A stretch of DNA of 64,000 nucleotides. It comes from an uncultured Candidatus Cenarchaeum sp. GTDB lineage: Archaea; Thermoproteota; Nitrososphaeria; Nitrososphaerales; Nitrosopumilaceae. Position 1 is the stretch's first letter. Every line of letters starts with the position of its first letter. The notes under the pieces are model-generated. The model was not told the DNA's origin and ran no database searches. It saw only the letters and a program-made list of their open reading frames with translations. The stretch lies in the NCBI GenBank assembly GCA_958295735.1, contig OY282369.1:976161-1040160 (forward strand), given 5' to 3'. The translations under genes were made by a program, and so were the position numbers. Positions 50,438-57,602 of this stretch are shown here, in pieces.

Positions 50438-50917
50438 ATGCGCGAGTCCGAGCTCATAGTGAGGCGGATCAGCGAGGGGACCGTCATAGACCACATAGAC
50501 GAGGGCATGGGCCTGAGGGTGCTCGGCGCGCTGGGGATAGACGGCGGGGACGGGGGGCTGACCACCGTGGCGCTCAACGTGCCGAGCGGCAAGTTCAAGA
50601 AAAAGGACATCATAAAGATCGAGGACAGGTTCCTGGCGGACGACGACACCAACAAGCTGGCCGTCATAGCCCCGAGGGCCACCGTGAACATAATCAGGAA
50701 CTACAAGCTGGCCGAGAAGCGCCGCGTCTCGCTGCCCAACGAGATCGAGCGCATATTCCGGTGCAGCAACCCCGACTGCATAACCAACAGCGGCCGCGAG
50801 CACATCGAGTCCGTCATGGACGTCATCGACAGGGAGGTCCTCGCGCTCAAGTGCAGGTACTGCGGCAGGATACTGGACGTCAGCGGGATCGGCCGCGCCC
50901 CGGCCGCGGCGGGATAG
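50438..50917 (+). CDS. pyrI: Aspartate carbamoyltransferase regulatory subunit
   Basis: The regulatory chain of ATCase, 159 residues from ATG 50438 (162 if the upstream GTG 50429 is used). The N-terminal allosteric domain has VRRISEGTVIDHIDEGMGLR and LGALGIDGG for nucleotide binding; IIKIEDRFLADDDTNKLAVI precedes the zinc domain FRCSNPDCITN and LKCRYCGRIL with Cys4 zinc, the contact to PyrB. It confers CTP/ATP control. ATG 50438 is preferred because a TATA box lies 26 bases upstream. Divergence of pyrB and pyrI is unusual, as they are usually adjacent in one operon. Confidence 0.93.
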   Translation: MRESELIVRRISEGTVIDHIDEGMGLRVLGALGIDGGDGGLTTVALNVPSGKFKKKDIIKIEDRFLADDDTNKLAVIAPRATVNIIRNYKLAEKRRVSLPNEIERIFRCSNPDCITNSGREHIESVMDVIDREVLALKCRYCGRILDVSGIGRAPAAAG

Positions 50918-51080
50918 CGGGGGGCGGACAGGGACCCGCCCCGGCCGCGGCGGGGCAGCGGCGGGAGGACCGCGGCCTGCCGCCGGTGCTCCGCGCGGCG
51001 GCCCTAGCCCGGCCGGCCCCCCCGCAACGGCGGCCCGAGCGCCCACGCCTCCGGGCCGCGCGGCCACATAACCGTATGGT
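50918..51080. other. Intergenic region, no gene seen
   Basis: About 160 GC-rich bases after pyrI, containing a second copy of ccccggccgcggcgggatagcgg-type sequence (50897 and 50940), again a gene end repeated downstream. The AT-rich PIN-gene promoter begins at 51075. Confidence 0.5.
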
Positions 51081-51089
51081 TATATGAAA

Positions 51090-51100
51090 TGTTTATATAC
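51090..51100 (+). promoter_or_regulatory. TATA box of the PIN-domain gene
   Basis: gtttatatacg about 30 bases before ATG 51126, with a second AT-rich element (ggttatatg) at 51077-51085. Confidence 0.6.
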
Positions 51101-51125
51101 GATGCATGTGTAGCCAAGCATCGAA

Positions 51126-51698
51126 ATGATTCCGCATACGAGGCAATCCGCGGCGGGGACGGAGCGAAAAGGGGGCGCCGGCGCGTCCTGCGCCAGCTGC
51201 CAGCCCGTCCACGGCGGGATAACCCTGGACACGTGCGTCGGCATGAACATGCTCAAGAATCCCAACTTCGCCGACATGCTGGCCGTGCACGTGGGACTGG
51301 ACGGCAGGAGCGTGCACCTGTGCGCGCAGGCGGTCACCGAGATGGAGAGGAAGGAGATCGACGTCGGAAAGCTGCGCGGCGTGTTCGAGGCCAGGGGCGC
51401 CGCGGTCTCGGTCGGGGGCGGCGCGCGGGACGCCGATCGGCTGGCCGAGCGCCTCGAGGCCGAGCACGCGGGGCTGCACGCCGGGGACAGCCGCATACTG
51501 GCGCACGCGGTGCGCACCAGAACGTATCTGGTCACGTGCGATAAGGAGCTGGCCGCGGCGGCCTGCGCCGCCGGCGTGCGCGTGGTGAACCCCGACGAGC
51601 TGTGCGGCACCATGAGGGCCGCGAGGTCCAGGATGGGCTCCCTGGTGGACAGGACGCTGCGCGAGTTCGGCTACGCCCCCCGGCAACGGTGCCGGTGA
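51126..51698 (+). CDS. PIN-domain nuclease-like protein
   Basis: A 190-residue protein with a PIN fold. GGITLDTCVGMNMLKNPNFA carries the first acidic residue; a conserved Glu appears in AVTEMERKEIDVGKL; AGDSRILAHAVRTRTYLVTCDKELAAAA gives the two C-terminal Asp and PDEL closes the domain. PIN proteins are RNases, often toxins or rRNA-processing enzymes. A preceding 25-residue stretch with CASC could bind zinc. No adjacent antitoxin gene is seen, arguing against a classic VapBC module. The 3' end, coding LREFGY, resembles the start of the 62-bp repeat that follows. Confidence 0.8.
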   Translation: MIPHTRQSAAGTERKGGAGASCASCQPVHGGITLDTCVGMNMLKNPNFADMLAVHVGLDGRSVHLCAQAVTEMERKEIDVGKLRGVFEARGAAVSVGGGARDADRLAERLEAEHAGLHAGDSRILAHAVRTRTYLVTCDKELAAAACAAGVRVVNPDELCGTMRAARSRMGSLVDRTLREFGYAPRQRCR

Positions 51699-51712
51699 CC
51701 GAGGGATCGCGG

Positions 51713-52168
51713 CGCGCGCGGGGCCGCGCCGGCGGGCGGGACGCCGCGCGAGTTCAGACATGGCGCGACAACGCGGCGCGCGGGGCCGCGCCGGCGGGCG
51801 GGACGCCGCGCGAGTTCAGACATGGCGCGACAACGCGGCGCGCGGGGCCGCGCCGGCGGGCGGGACGCCGCGCGAGTTCAGACATGGCGCGACAACGCGG
51901 CGCGCGGGGCCGCGCCGGCGGGCGGGACGCCGCGCGAGTTCAGACATGGCGCGACAACGCGGCGCGCGGGGCCGCGCCGGCGGGCGGGACGCCGCGCGAG
52001 TTCAGACATGGCGCGACAACGCGGCGCGCGGGGCCGCGCCGGCGGGCGGGACGCCGCGCGAGTTCAGACATGGCGCGACAACGCGGCGCGCGGGGCCGCG
52101 CCGGCGGGCGGGACGCCGCGCGAGTTCAGACATGGCGCGACAACGCGGCGCGCGGGGCCGCGCCGATC
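51713..52168. repeat. 62-bp minisatellite, about 7 copies
   Basis: The unit cgcgcggggccgcgccggcg, then ggcgggacgccgcgcgagttcagacatggcgcgacaacgcgg, recurs every 62 bases from 51713 to about 52168 with no visible differences. The period is not a multiple of three, so open frames in all phases are artefacts. It sits between the PIN gene and atpK. The segment gcgcgagttc resembles the PIN gene 3' end, its possible seed. Confidence 0.95.
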
Positions 52169-52192
52169 GCCAAGCAGTTTCGCCGGGCCAGC

Positions 52193-52498
52193 CTACTGGC
52201 CCAGTATGATGAACATCATCACGATGCCGTATATCGCGATCGATTCCACCATGCCGATGAATATGAACACCTTCGACTGGAGCGCGGGGTTCTCGCTTAT
52301 CACCGCCAGGCCCGCGGAGCCAACGTAGCCGAGCCCGAGCCCCGCGCCGCCGGCCGCTATGCCGAACGCCAGGCCCGCGCCGATCATCTTGGCGCCGTCG
52401 TCCGACCCGCCCTGCGCGTACGCCGCATCCGTCAGCCCCGATGCGAGAAACGCTGCCGATGCCACCAGCAGTGCAAGCGTTGTCGCCTTTCTCTTCAT
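52193..52498 (-). CDS. atpK: A-type ATP synthase subunit K (rotor c-ring proteolipid)
   Basis: A 101-residue membrane proteolipid. A signal-like first helix (residues 8-28, ending AYAQG) is followed by two transmembrane helices: MIGAGLAFGIAAGGAGLGLG (38-60) and FIFIGMVESIAIYGIVMMFI (78-98) with the ion-binding Glu85. A single hairpin with one carboxylate is the proton-driven form. The upstream cleaved leader is seen in other archaeal K subunits. ATG 52498 lies about 29 bases after TATA-like gtttaaatat, giving it its own promoter although it follows the other synthase genes on the same strand. Confidence 0.93.
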   Translation of the reverse strand: MKRKATTLALLVASAAFLASGLTDAAYAQGGSDDGAKMIGAGLAFGIAAGGAGLGLGYVGSAGLAVISENPALQSKVFIFIGMVESIAIYGIVMMFIILGQ

Positions 52499-52521
52499 GA
52501 ACGCCGGGCCTCAAATATTTC

Positions 52522-52532
52522 CATATTTAAAC
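52522..52532 (-). promoter_or_regulatory. TATA box of atpK
   Basis: gtttaaatatg on the minus strand, about 29 bases before ATG 52498. A private promoter allows the c-ring subunit to be made in excess of other subunits. Confidence 0.65.
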
Positions 52533-52564
52533 CATAAGAGGCGGTTTCCGCTTTCGGCCCCGCT

Positions 52565-52830
52565 TTAGCGCAACGCCGCCGGGCGGATCCGCGCGGGCGG
52601 CGCCGCGGCACGCTGCTGCGCAACGCCGCCTGGCGGATCCGCGCGGGCAACGCGCCCCCGGGCTTTCCCGGATCGCCGCGCGGATCAGATCCGGCCGAGC
52701 GCCACGCCCTCGTGCTTTTTCCGGATCGCCGCGCGGATCAGATCCGGCCGAGCGCCACGCCCTCGTGCTTTTTCCGGATCGCCGCGCGGATCAGATCCGG
52801 CCGAGCGCCCTGCCCTTGTGCTTTTTCAGG
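52565..52830. repeat. 53-bp tandem repeat (3 copies) and a shorter 55-bp pair near atpK
   Basis: ccggatcgccgcgcggatca, then gatccggccgagcgccacgccctcgtgcttttt, occurs at about 52673, 52726 and 52779; the third copy is the 3' end of the 43-residue ORF. The first two are downstream copies of it with a few changes. Each unit contains the palindrome ggatcagatcc. Upstream, cgcaacgccgccgggcggatccgcgcgggc (52568) is repeated at about 52620. Confidence 0.85.
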
Positions 52831-52922
52831 TCGTCGCGCAGCGATGCGGCCATCGCCGCGTGCTCCCTCTCCAGCGAGGCGCGCGCCCGGTCGAGCCGCG
52901 TCTTTATGTCATCCCTGCCCAT
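52791..52922 (-). CDS. Small coiled-coil protein in the ATP synthase operon, 43 aa
   Basis: From ATG 52922 a 43-residue ORF encodes MGRDDIKTRLDRARASLERE and ends HKGRALGRI. Heptad-like spacing of Leu/Ala/Ile and alternating charges predict a single amphipathic helix, as in peripheral-stalk subunit H. Its start overlaps the atpD 3' end by 14 bases, so it is co-translated with the synthase operon. Its last 11 codons and stop are copied twice downstream. It may be a very short stalk subunit or a lineage-specific assembly peptide. Confidence 0.6.
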   Translation of the reverse strand: MGRDDIKTRLDRARASLEREHAAMAASLRDDLKKHKGRALGRI

Positions 52923-53553
52923 TCTTTCTCCTCTCGATGGCGGCCTTCACCTTTTTCAGCTTCGCGAACTCCTCCCGCTCCCGCTCCTCCAGCGTGCCCA
53001 TTATGAACCGCATCTTCTCCCTGTACTGCGGTATGATGACGTTCTCCAGCGCGTTGAGCAGCTTTTGCGTCTTTTCCAGCGCCTTCGCCAGGCTGAATAT
53101 CGAGTTCTCGTACTCGGCGGCCTTGCATATGCGGGGCAGGAGGGACTTTATCTGCTTGGAGGCCCTGTCTATGGAGGCGTTCGTGTCGGCGAACCCGTAC
53201 GGCATGGAGCCGGCGTCCCTCTCGGTGACCGCCAGCGTGGGCACCTTGACGTCGACTATGCGCCTCACGTCGAGGTCGACGCCCATCACGGCCGGGGCCG
53301 ACTCGGCCGCCAGCCCGACCGAGGCCGTCCCCAGGGACAGGTAGGCGTCGTCGACGGACGAGTACACGTCCTGGAGCGGGTCCCATATGCCGGCGCGCGC
53401 CTTGGAGGCCTCCTCCATCATCTCCTCGATGTTCTTGAGCAGCACCTTCCTCTTGTCGTCCAGTATGGTCTGGACCATGGCGGCCACCTGCGCCGAGCGC
53501 TTGTACTTGAACAGCTCTATCTTCGTGGCCGCCACGTTCTGCCCGAAGGACAA
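52909..53553 (-). CDS. atpD: A-type ATP synthase subunit D (central stalk)
   Basis: A 214-residue subunit of the V/A-ATPase D family: long N-terminal helix TKIELFKYKRSAQVAAMVQT and LDDKRKVLLKNIEEMMEEA, a central globular part, and the C-terminal helix YENSIFSLAKALEKTQKLLN followed by VIIPQYREKMRFIMGTLEERER. It forms the rotating central shaft inside the A3B3 head. ATG 53553 sits directly against the atpB stop (53554), and the gene end overlaps the small 43-residue ORF. Length is normal. Confidence 0.94.
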   Translation of the reverse strand: MSFGQNVAATKIELFKYKRSAQVAAMVQTILDDKRKVLLKNIEEMMEEASKARAGIWDPLQDVYSSVDDAYLSLGTASVGLAAESAPAVMGVDLDVRRIVDVKVPTLAVTERDAGSMPYGFADTNASIDRASKQIKSLLPRICKAAEYENSIFSLAKALEKTQKLLNALENVIIPQYREKMRFIMGTLEEREREEFAKLKKVKAAIERRKNGQG

Positions 53554-54951
53554 CTAGCCCTGCGCCCGCCTTTCCTTGTAGTGCTGCTCCACGAACTTGT
53601 CCTTGATCTTCGTGAGCTCCGCCTTCGGGAGGTTCGAGACGGCCCGCCACTGCAGCGCGAGCGTCTCTTCTATGGTGCGGTTCTCGTCGACGGCCTGGGA
53701 GAGGAACCCGCCCTCAAAGTCGTCCCCGAAGCCCATGTACTGCAGGTCGAGGCCGGTGAGCCCCGCCTTGCCCACTATTCCCGCCAGCGCCCTGACCTCC
53801 TGCGCCCTGGAATAGGCGTCGTAGTTCTGGTTGGAGACCTCTTGGTGGTCGGCGCGCGTGCGGCCCTCCCCGATGCCGTCCTTCATTATGCGGCTGAGGC
53901 TCATCAGGATGTTGACGGGCGGGTACGTCCCCTGCCGGAACAGGTCGCGGCCCAGGACTATCTGCCCCTCCGTGATGTACCCCGTGAGGTCGGGTATGGG
54001 GTGGGTGATGTCGTCGGAGGGCATGGAGAGTATGGGCATCTGCGTGACGCTCCCCGGGCGGCCCCTGAGCCGGCCGGCCCTCTCGTACACGGTGGAGAGG
54101 TCCGTGTACAGGTAGCCGGGGTAGCCCTTGCGGCCCGGCACCTCCTCCCTGGCGGCGCTTATCTCCCTGAGCGCCTCGGCGTAGTTGGTCATGTCGGTGA
54201 GTATGACCAGCACGTGCATGCCCAGGTCGTACGCCAAATACTCGGCCACCGTGAGGGCCACGCGGGGGGTGATTATCCTCTCTATGGCCGGATCGTCGGC
54301 GAGGTTGAGGAACAGGACGCTGCGCTTGAGCGCCCCCGACTCCTCCAGGCTGCGCCTAAAGTACTCGGACTCGCTGTACTGGACGCCGATGGCCGCGAAC
54401 ACGACGGCGAACTCCTCGCCGCTGCCGACCACCGAGGCCTGGCGGGCGATCTGGGCGGCCAGTATGTTGTGCGACATGCCCGAGCCGGAGAATATGGGAA
54501 GCTTTTGCCCCCGCACCAGGGTCAGCATGCCGTCTATCACGGAGACGCCGGTCTGGATGAAGTCGCGCGGGTACTCGCGCTGCTCGGGGTTCATCGGCTC
54601 GCCGTTGATGTCCACGAAGCGGTCGGCGATGGGGTCCGGCAGGCCGTCCTTCGGGCGGCCCAGGCCGTCGAACACGCGGCCGAGCACCTGCTCGGAGACC
54701 GGCATCTCCATCACCTTGCCGACGAACTTGGCGCTCGTCCCCGACACCGACAGGCCCGTGGTCCCCTCGAAGACCTGGACTATGGCCTTGCCGTTGCCGA
54801 CCTCGAGCACCTTGCCCAGCCTCTTCTCCCCCTCGGACGTCTGGATCTCCACCAGCTCGTCGAACGCGGCGCTCTCCACCTCGTCGACGACGACGAGCGG
54901 CCCCTTGATCTCGGCTATCCTGCTGTACTGGACGCCGCCCCTGCCGCTCAA
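53554..54951 (-). CDS. atpB: A-type ATP synthase subunit B
   Basis: A 465-residue non-catalytic B subunit: N-terminal barrel [40 protein letters not shown], the central domain [20 protein letters not shown] in place of a Walker A loop, [39 protein letters not shown] and [20 protein letters not shown]. It pairs with AtpA to form the ATP-synthesising hexamer head. Translation starts at TTG 54951 in TTGA, overlapping the atpA stop by 4 bases, so synthesis of the two is coupled. Length and motifs are full for the family. Confidence 0.96.
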   Translation of the reverse strand: MSGRGGVQYSRIAEIKGPLVVVDEVESAAFDELVEIQTSEGEKRLGKVLEVGNGKAIVQVFEGTTGLSVSGTSAKFVGKVMEMPVSEQVLGRVFDGLGRPKDGLPDPIADRFVDINGEPMNPEQREYPRDFIQTGVSVIDGMLTLVRGQKLPIFSGSGMSHNILAAQIARQASVVGSGEEFAVVFAAIGVQYSESEYFRRSLEESGALKRSVLFLNLADDPAIERIITPRVALTVAEYLAYDLGMHVLVILTDMTNYAEALREISAAREEVPGRKGYPGYLYTDLSTVYERAGRLRGRPGSVTQMPILSMPSDDITHPIPDLTGYITEGQIVLGRDLFRQGTYPPVNILMSLSRIMKDGIGEGRTRADHQEVSNQNYDAYSRAQEVRALAGIVGKAGLTGLDLQYMGFGDDFEGGFLSQAVDENRTIEETLALQWRAVSNLPKAELTKIKDKFVEQHYKERRAQG

Positions 54952-56726
54952 TTCCGCACCTTGGCCCCGGCCAGCTCCCCGAACTGCGCCGCCATGCGGG
55001 AGGCGATCTCGTCGAGCTTTTGGATCTCGCCGTCCCTCACCTCCATGCGGGCCTTCAGCATCGCGCCGACCACGGGCATGGCGCGTATGTCCTCCAGGGA
55101 GGCCCCGTCCTTCAGCGCCTGCTGGCCGTCCCTGTAGAACCGCACCATGAGCCGGAGCAGCGCCACCTGCCTCTCCGGGCTGCAGTACGTGTCGATCTCG
55201 TCGAACGAGTTCTGCTGCAGTATGCCTATCTTGATCATGCGGGCCGCCTCCAGGACCAGCTTTTGGTCGTCGGGCAGCGCCTCGGGCCCGAGCAGCCTCA
55301 CTATCTCCTTGAGGGTGTCCTCCCTCTGCAGCACGCCGTACGCCTCGCCCCGCATCTCCAGCCACTCCTTGCTGACGTTGGCGCCCCACCACTTCGCGAC
55401 GTCGGCCAGGTACCCGGAATAGCTGTTCATCCAGTTTATGGACGGGTAGTGGCGCGAGTACGCCAGCTTTGCGTCGAGCGCCCAGAAGGTCTTGATGAAC
55501 CGCATCGTGTGGGTGGTCACCGGCTCGGTAAAGTCGCCCCCGGACGGGGAGACGGCGCCGACCAGCGTGACCGAGCCGTCCCTGTCGGGGCCGCCCGAGG
55601 CCCTGACGCGGCCGGCCCTCTCGTAGAACTCGGCCAGCCTGGACGCGAGGTACGACGGGTACCCCTCCTCGGCAGGCATCTCCTCCAGCCTGCCGCTCAT
55701 CTCGCGCAGCGCCTCGGCCCACCTGCTCGTGGAGTCGGCCACCAGGACCACGTCCATCCCCATGTCGCGGTAGTACTCGGCTATGGTGACGCCCGTGTAT
55801 ATGCTGGCCTCGCGGGCGGCCACGGGCATGTTGCTCGTGTTCGCCACCAGGACGGTCCTGTCCATGAGCGGCTTGCCGGTGCGGGGGTCCTTCAGGTGGG
55901 GGAACTCGGTGAGCACCTCGGTCATCTCGTTGCCGCGCTCGCCGCAGCCGATGTACACCACGACCTGGGCGTCGGCCCACTTTGCTATCTGGTGGAGCGT
56001 CACGGTCTTGCCCGTCCCGAACGCGCCGGGTATGGAGCCCGTCCCGCCCTTGGCCATCGGGAAGAACGTGTCGATGACGCGCTGGCCCGTGAGCAGCGGC
56101 ACGGTGGGATCGTACCTCTCCCGGTACGGGCGCGGCTTCCTGACCGGCCACTTGTGGTACATCTTCACGGGCGGCGGGGCGCCGTCCCCCTCCACGGTGG
56201 CCAGATCGGCCTCCAGGTCGTAGTCGCCCTCCGGGACGATCCCGCTTATGCGCCCCCCGGGATGGCCGGGGGGGAGCATTATCTTGTGGTCTATGAGGTC
56301 GGTCTCCTTGACGGATCCGATCACCGAGCCGGGCCCCACCTCGTCGCCCTCCGATGCGGACGGGACGAAGCGGTATTTCTTGGACAGGTCGACGGGGGTG
56401 GTCGTTATCCCCCTGCCGATGAACGAGCCGGACTTTTTTGACAGCTCCCTGAGCGGCCTCTGTATGCCGTCGTATATCTGGCCGATGATGCCGGGGCCCA
56501 GGAACACGCTGAGCGGGCTGCCGGTGCCCACCACCGGCTCGCCCGGCCTCAGGCCGCTGGTCGACTCGTACACCTGTATGAACGCGACGTCGCCGGTGAG
56601 CCGGATGACCTCCCCTATGAGCTTGGACTCGCCGACGGAGACGGTCTCGTACATTTTCGCGTCGGCCATGCCGTCGGCCTTCACCGCCGGGCCGCTGACC
56701 CAGACTATCCTGCCGCGAGCCGCCAC
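54948..56726 (-). CDS. atpA: A-type ATP synthase subunit A (catalytic)
   Basis: A 592-residue catalytic subunit. The beta-barrel start [16 protein letters not shown] is followed by the non-homologous bulge region (residues about 115-200, [20 protein letters not shown]), Walker A GAFGTGKT at 234-241, [20 protein letters not shown], the Walker B region [20 protein letters not shown], and [20 protein letters not shown]. The P-loop reads GAFGTGKT where relatives usually have GPFGSGKT, two conservative changes. No intein is present. It starts at GTG 56726, two bases after the atpE stop, and overlaps atpB by four. Confidence 0.96.
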   Translation of the reverse strand: MAARGRIVWVSGPAVKADGMADAKMYETVSVGESKLIGEVIRLTGDVAFIQVYESTSGLRPGEPVVGTGSPLSVFLGPGIIGQIYDGIQRPLRELSKKSGSFIGRGITTTPVDLSKKYRFVPSASEGDEVGPGSVIGSVKETDLIDHKIMLPPGHPGGRISGIVPEGDYDLEADLATVEGDGAPPPVKMYHKWPVRKPRPYRERYDPTVPLLTGQRVIDTFFPMAKGGTGSIPGAFGTGKTVTLHQIAKWADAQVVVYIGCGERGNEMTEVLTEFPHLKDPRTGKPLMDRTVLVANTSNMPVAAREASIYTGVTIAEYYRDMGMDVVLVADSTSRWAEALREMSGRLEEMPAEEGYPSYLASRLAEFYERAGRVRASGGPDRDGSVTLVGAVSPSGGDFTEPVTTHTMRFIKTFWALDAKLAYSRHYPSINWMNSYSGYLADVAKWWGANVSKEWLEMRGEAYGVLQREDTLKEIVRLLGPEALPDDQKLVLEAARMIKIGILQQNSFDEIDTYCSPERQVALLRLMVRFYRDGQQALKDGASLEDIRAMPVVGAMLKARMEVRDGEIQKLDEIASRMAAQFGELAGAKVRN

Positions 56727-56727
56727 T

Positions 56728-57339
56728 TCAGCCTCCGCCCCCGCCCATGCCGAACTTGGCCGCGATTTCCTTCCTAATTAAAGGCTTCATGCGCTCGATG
56801 CGCGAGTCGATGGTGTTGTCGTACGACATGGAGCCGTCCTTGGACTCGGCGCGGACGCCGCCCAGGCAGTCCACGGGGTCCGGCGAGAGCTCGGCGCCCG
56901 GAAACTTTTCCAGCGCGGCGCCGGCCGCCTCGCGGTCCTGGCCGGCCGCGCGCACAGTGACGCCGTCCGTCCCGAGCGCTTCCACCGACTCTTTCACCAG
57001 CGCCTCCAGCAGCGCCGCGTATTCCGGGCCGGAGCGGTCTGCCGCCCTCACGCGCGCGGCCGCCTCGTCGAAGACCCTGGCTATCGACTCCTGCGCCAGC
57101 AGCAGCAGCCTGTTCCTGGCGCGCAGGTCGGCGCCGCCGATTATCTGCCGCGAGACCTTGTCCGCCTCCTTTTTCCCGTCGTCCAGGATGCGGTCGTACT
57201 CGTCCTCCATGGCCTGCCGCGATCCGGACAGCATCTCCTCCGCCTCGGCGTGCGCCCTGCGCAGCCCCGACAGGAGATCCGCCTCGGACTGGGCCAGGAT
57301 CTTGTCTATGGTCGCCTCGAGCTGCGGGTTGGGGCCCAT
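56728..57339 (-). CDS. atpE: A-type ATP synthase subunit E (peripheral stalk)
   Basis: A 203-residue subunit E: long charged N-terminal helix ([40 protein letters not shown]) with [22 protein letters not shown], and a C-terminal globular domain ending [24 protein letters not shown]. It anchors the A3B3 head to the membrane arm. The five-glycine end is a local oddity. ATG 57339 has TATA-like attaaaatcc (57362-57371 on plus) 28 bases upstream and heads the E-A-B-D operon. The I-subunit gene is divergent, about 260 bases away. Confidence 0.92.
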   Translation of the reverse strand: MGPNPQLEATIDKILAQSEADLLSGLRRAHAEAEEMLSGSRQAMEDEYDRILDDGKKEADKVSRQIIGGADLRARNRLLLLAQESIARVFDEAAARVRAADRSGPEYAALLEALVKESVEALGTDGVTVRAAGQDREAAGAALEKFPGAELSPDPVDCLGGVRAESKDGSMSYDNTIDSRIERMKPLIRKEIAAKFGMGGGGG

Positions 57340-57361
57340 ATTCCGGGCGGCGGCCGGGAGT

Positions 57362-57371
57362 GGATTTTAAT
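57362..57371 (-). promoter_or_regulatory. TATA box of the atpE-A-B-D operon
   Basis: attaaaatcc on the minus strand about 28 bases before ATG 57339. Confidence 0.6.
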
Positions 57372-57379
57372 GTTTGGAG

Positions 57380-57560
57380 AAAAAACGCGCGCGGCGGCGG
57401 GCGGTGCGCAGTACGCGGGCGGCGGCCCGCGCCGGGACGGCGGCGGCCCGCGCCGGCGGGGGCGCGGGCACGCGCCCGCCGCGAACCGGGCGCGGGATCG
57501 CGGGGCGGCCCGCCGCTGCCGGGCGCGGTTCCGGTTCGGGCGCGGGCCCGCGCCGGCGGG
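57380..57560. repeat. GC-rich spacer between atpE and atpI
   Basis: Contains short direct repeats of gcccgcgccgggacggcggc type at 57425 and 57448. The block at about 57484-57545 (ccgctgccgggcgcggttcc and flanks) recurs in inverse orientation at 59766-59830 beyond atpI. No coding capacity is supported. Confidence 0.6.
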
Positions 57561-57568
57561 GCCTCCAA

Positions 57569-57579
57569 AGATATTAAAC
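57569..57579 (+). promoter_or_regulatory. TATA box of atpI
   Basis: agatattaaac about 28 bases before TTG 57603. It favours the leaderless TTG over a GC-biased upstream extension of the frame. Confidence 0.6.
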
Positions 57580-57602
57580 CACGCCGGCGGCCGCCGCCAG
57601 CG

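Noticed and set aside
51126-51698. VapBC toxin-antitoxin pair
   Set aside because: No small antitoxin ORF with a promoter is found on either side of the PIN gene.
51713-52337. Several ORFs of 149-311 aa through the 62-bp repeats
   Set aside because: The period is not divisible by three, so each ORF reads the same DNA in rotating frames; they also cross the antisense strand of atpK.
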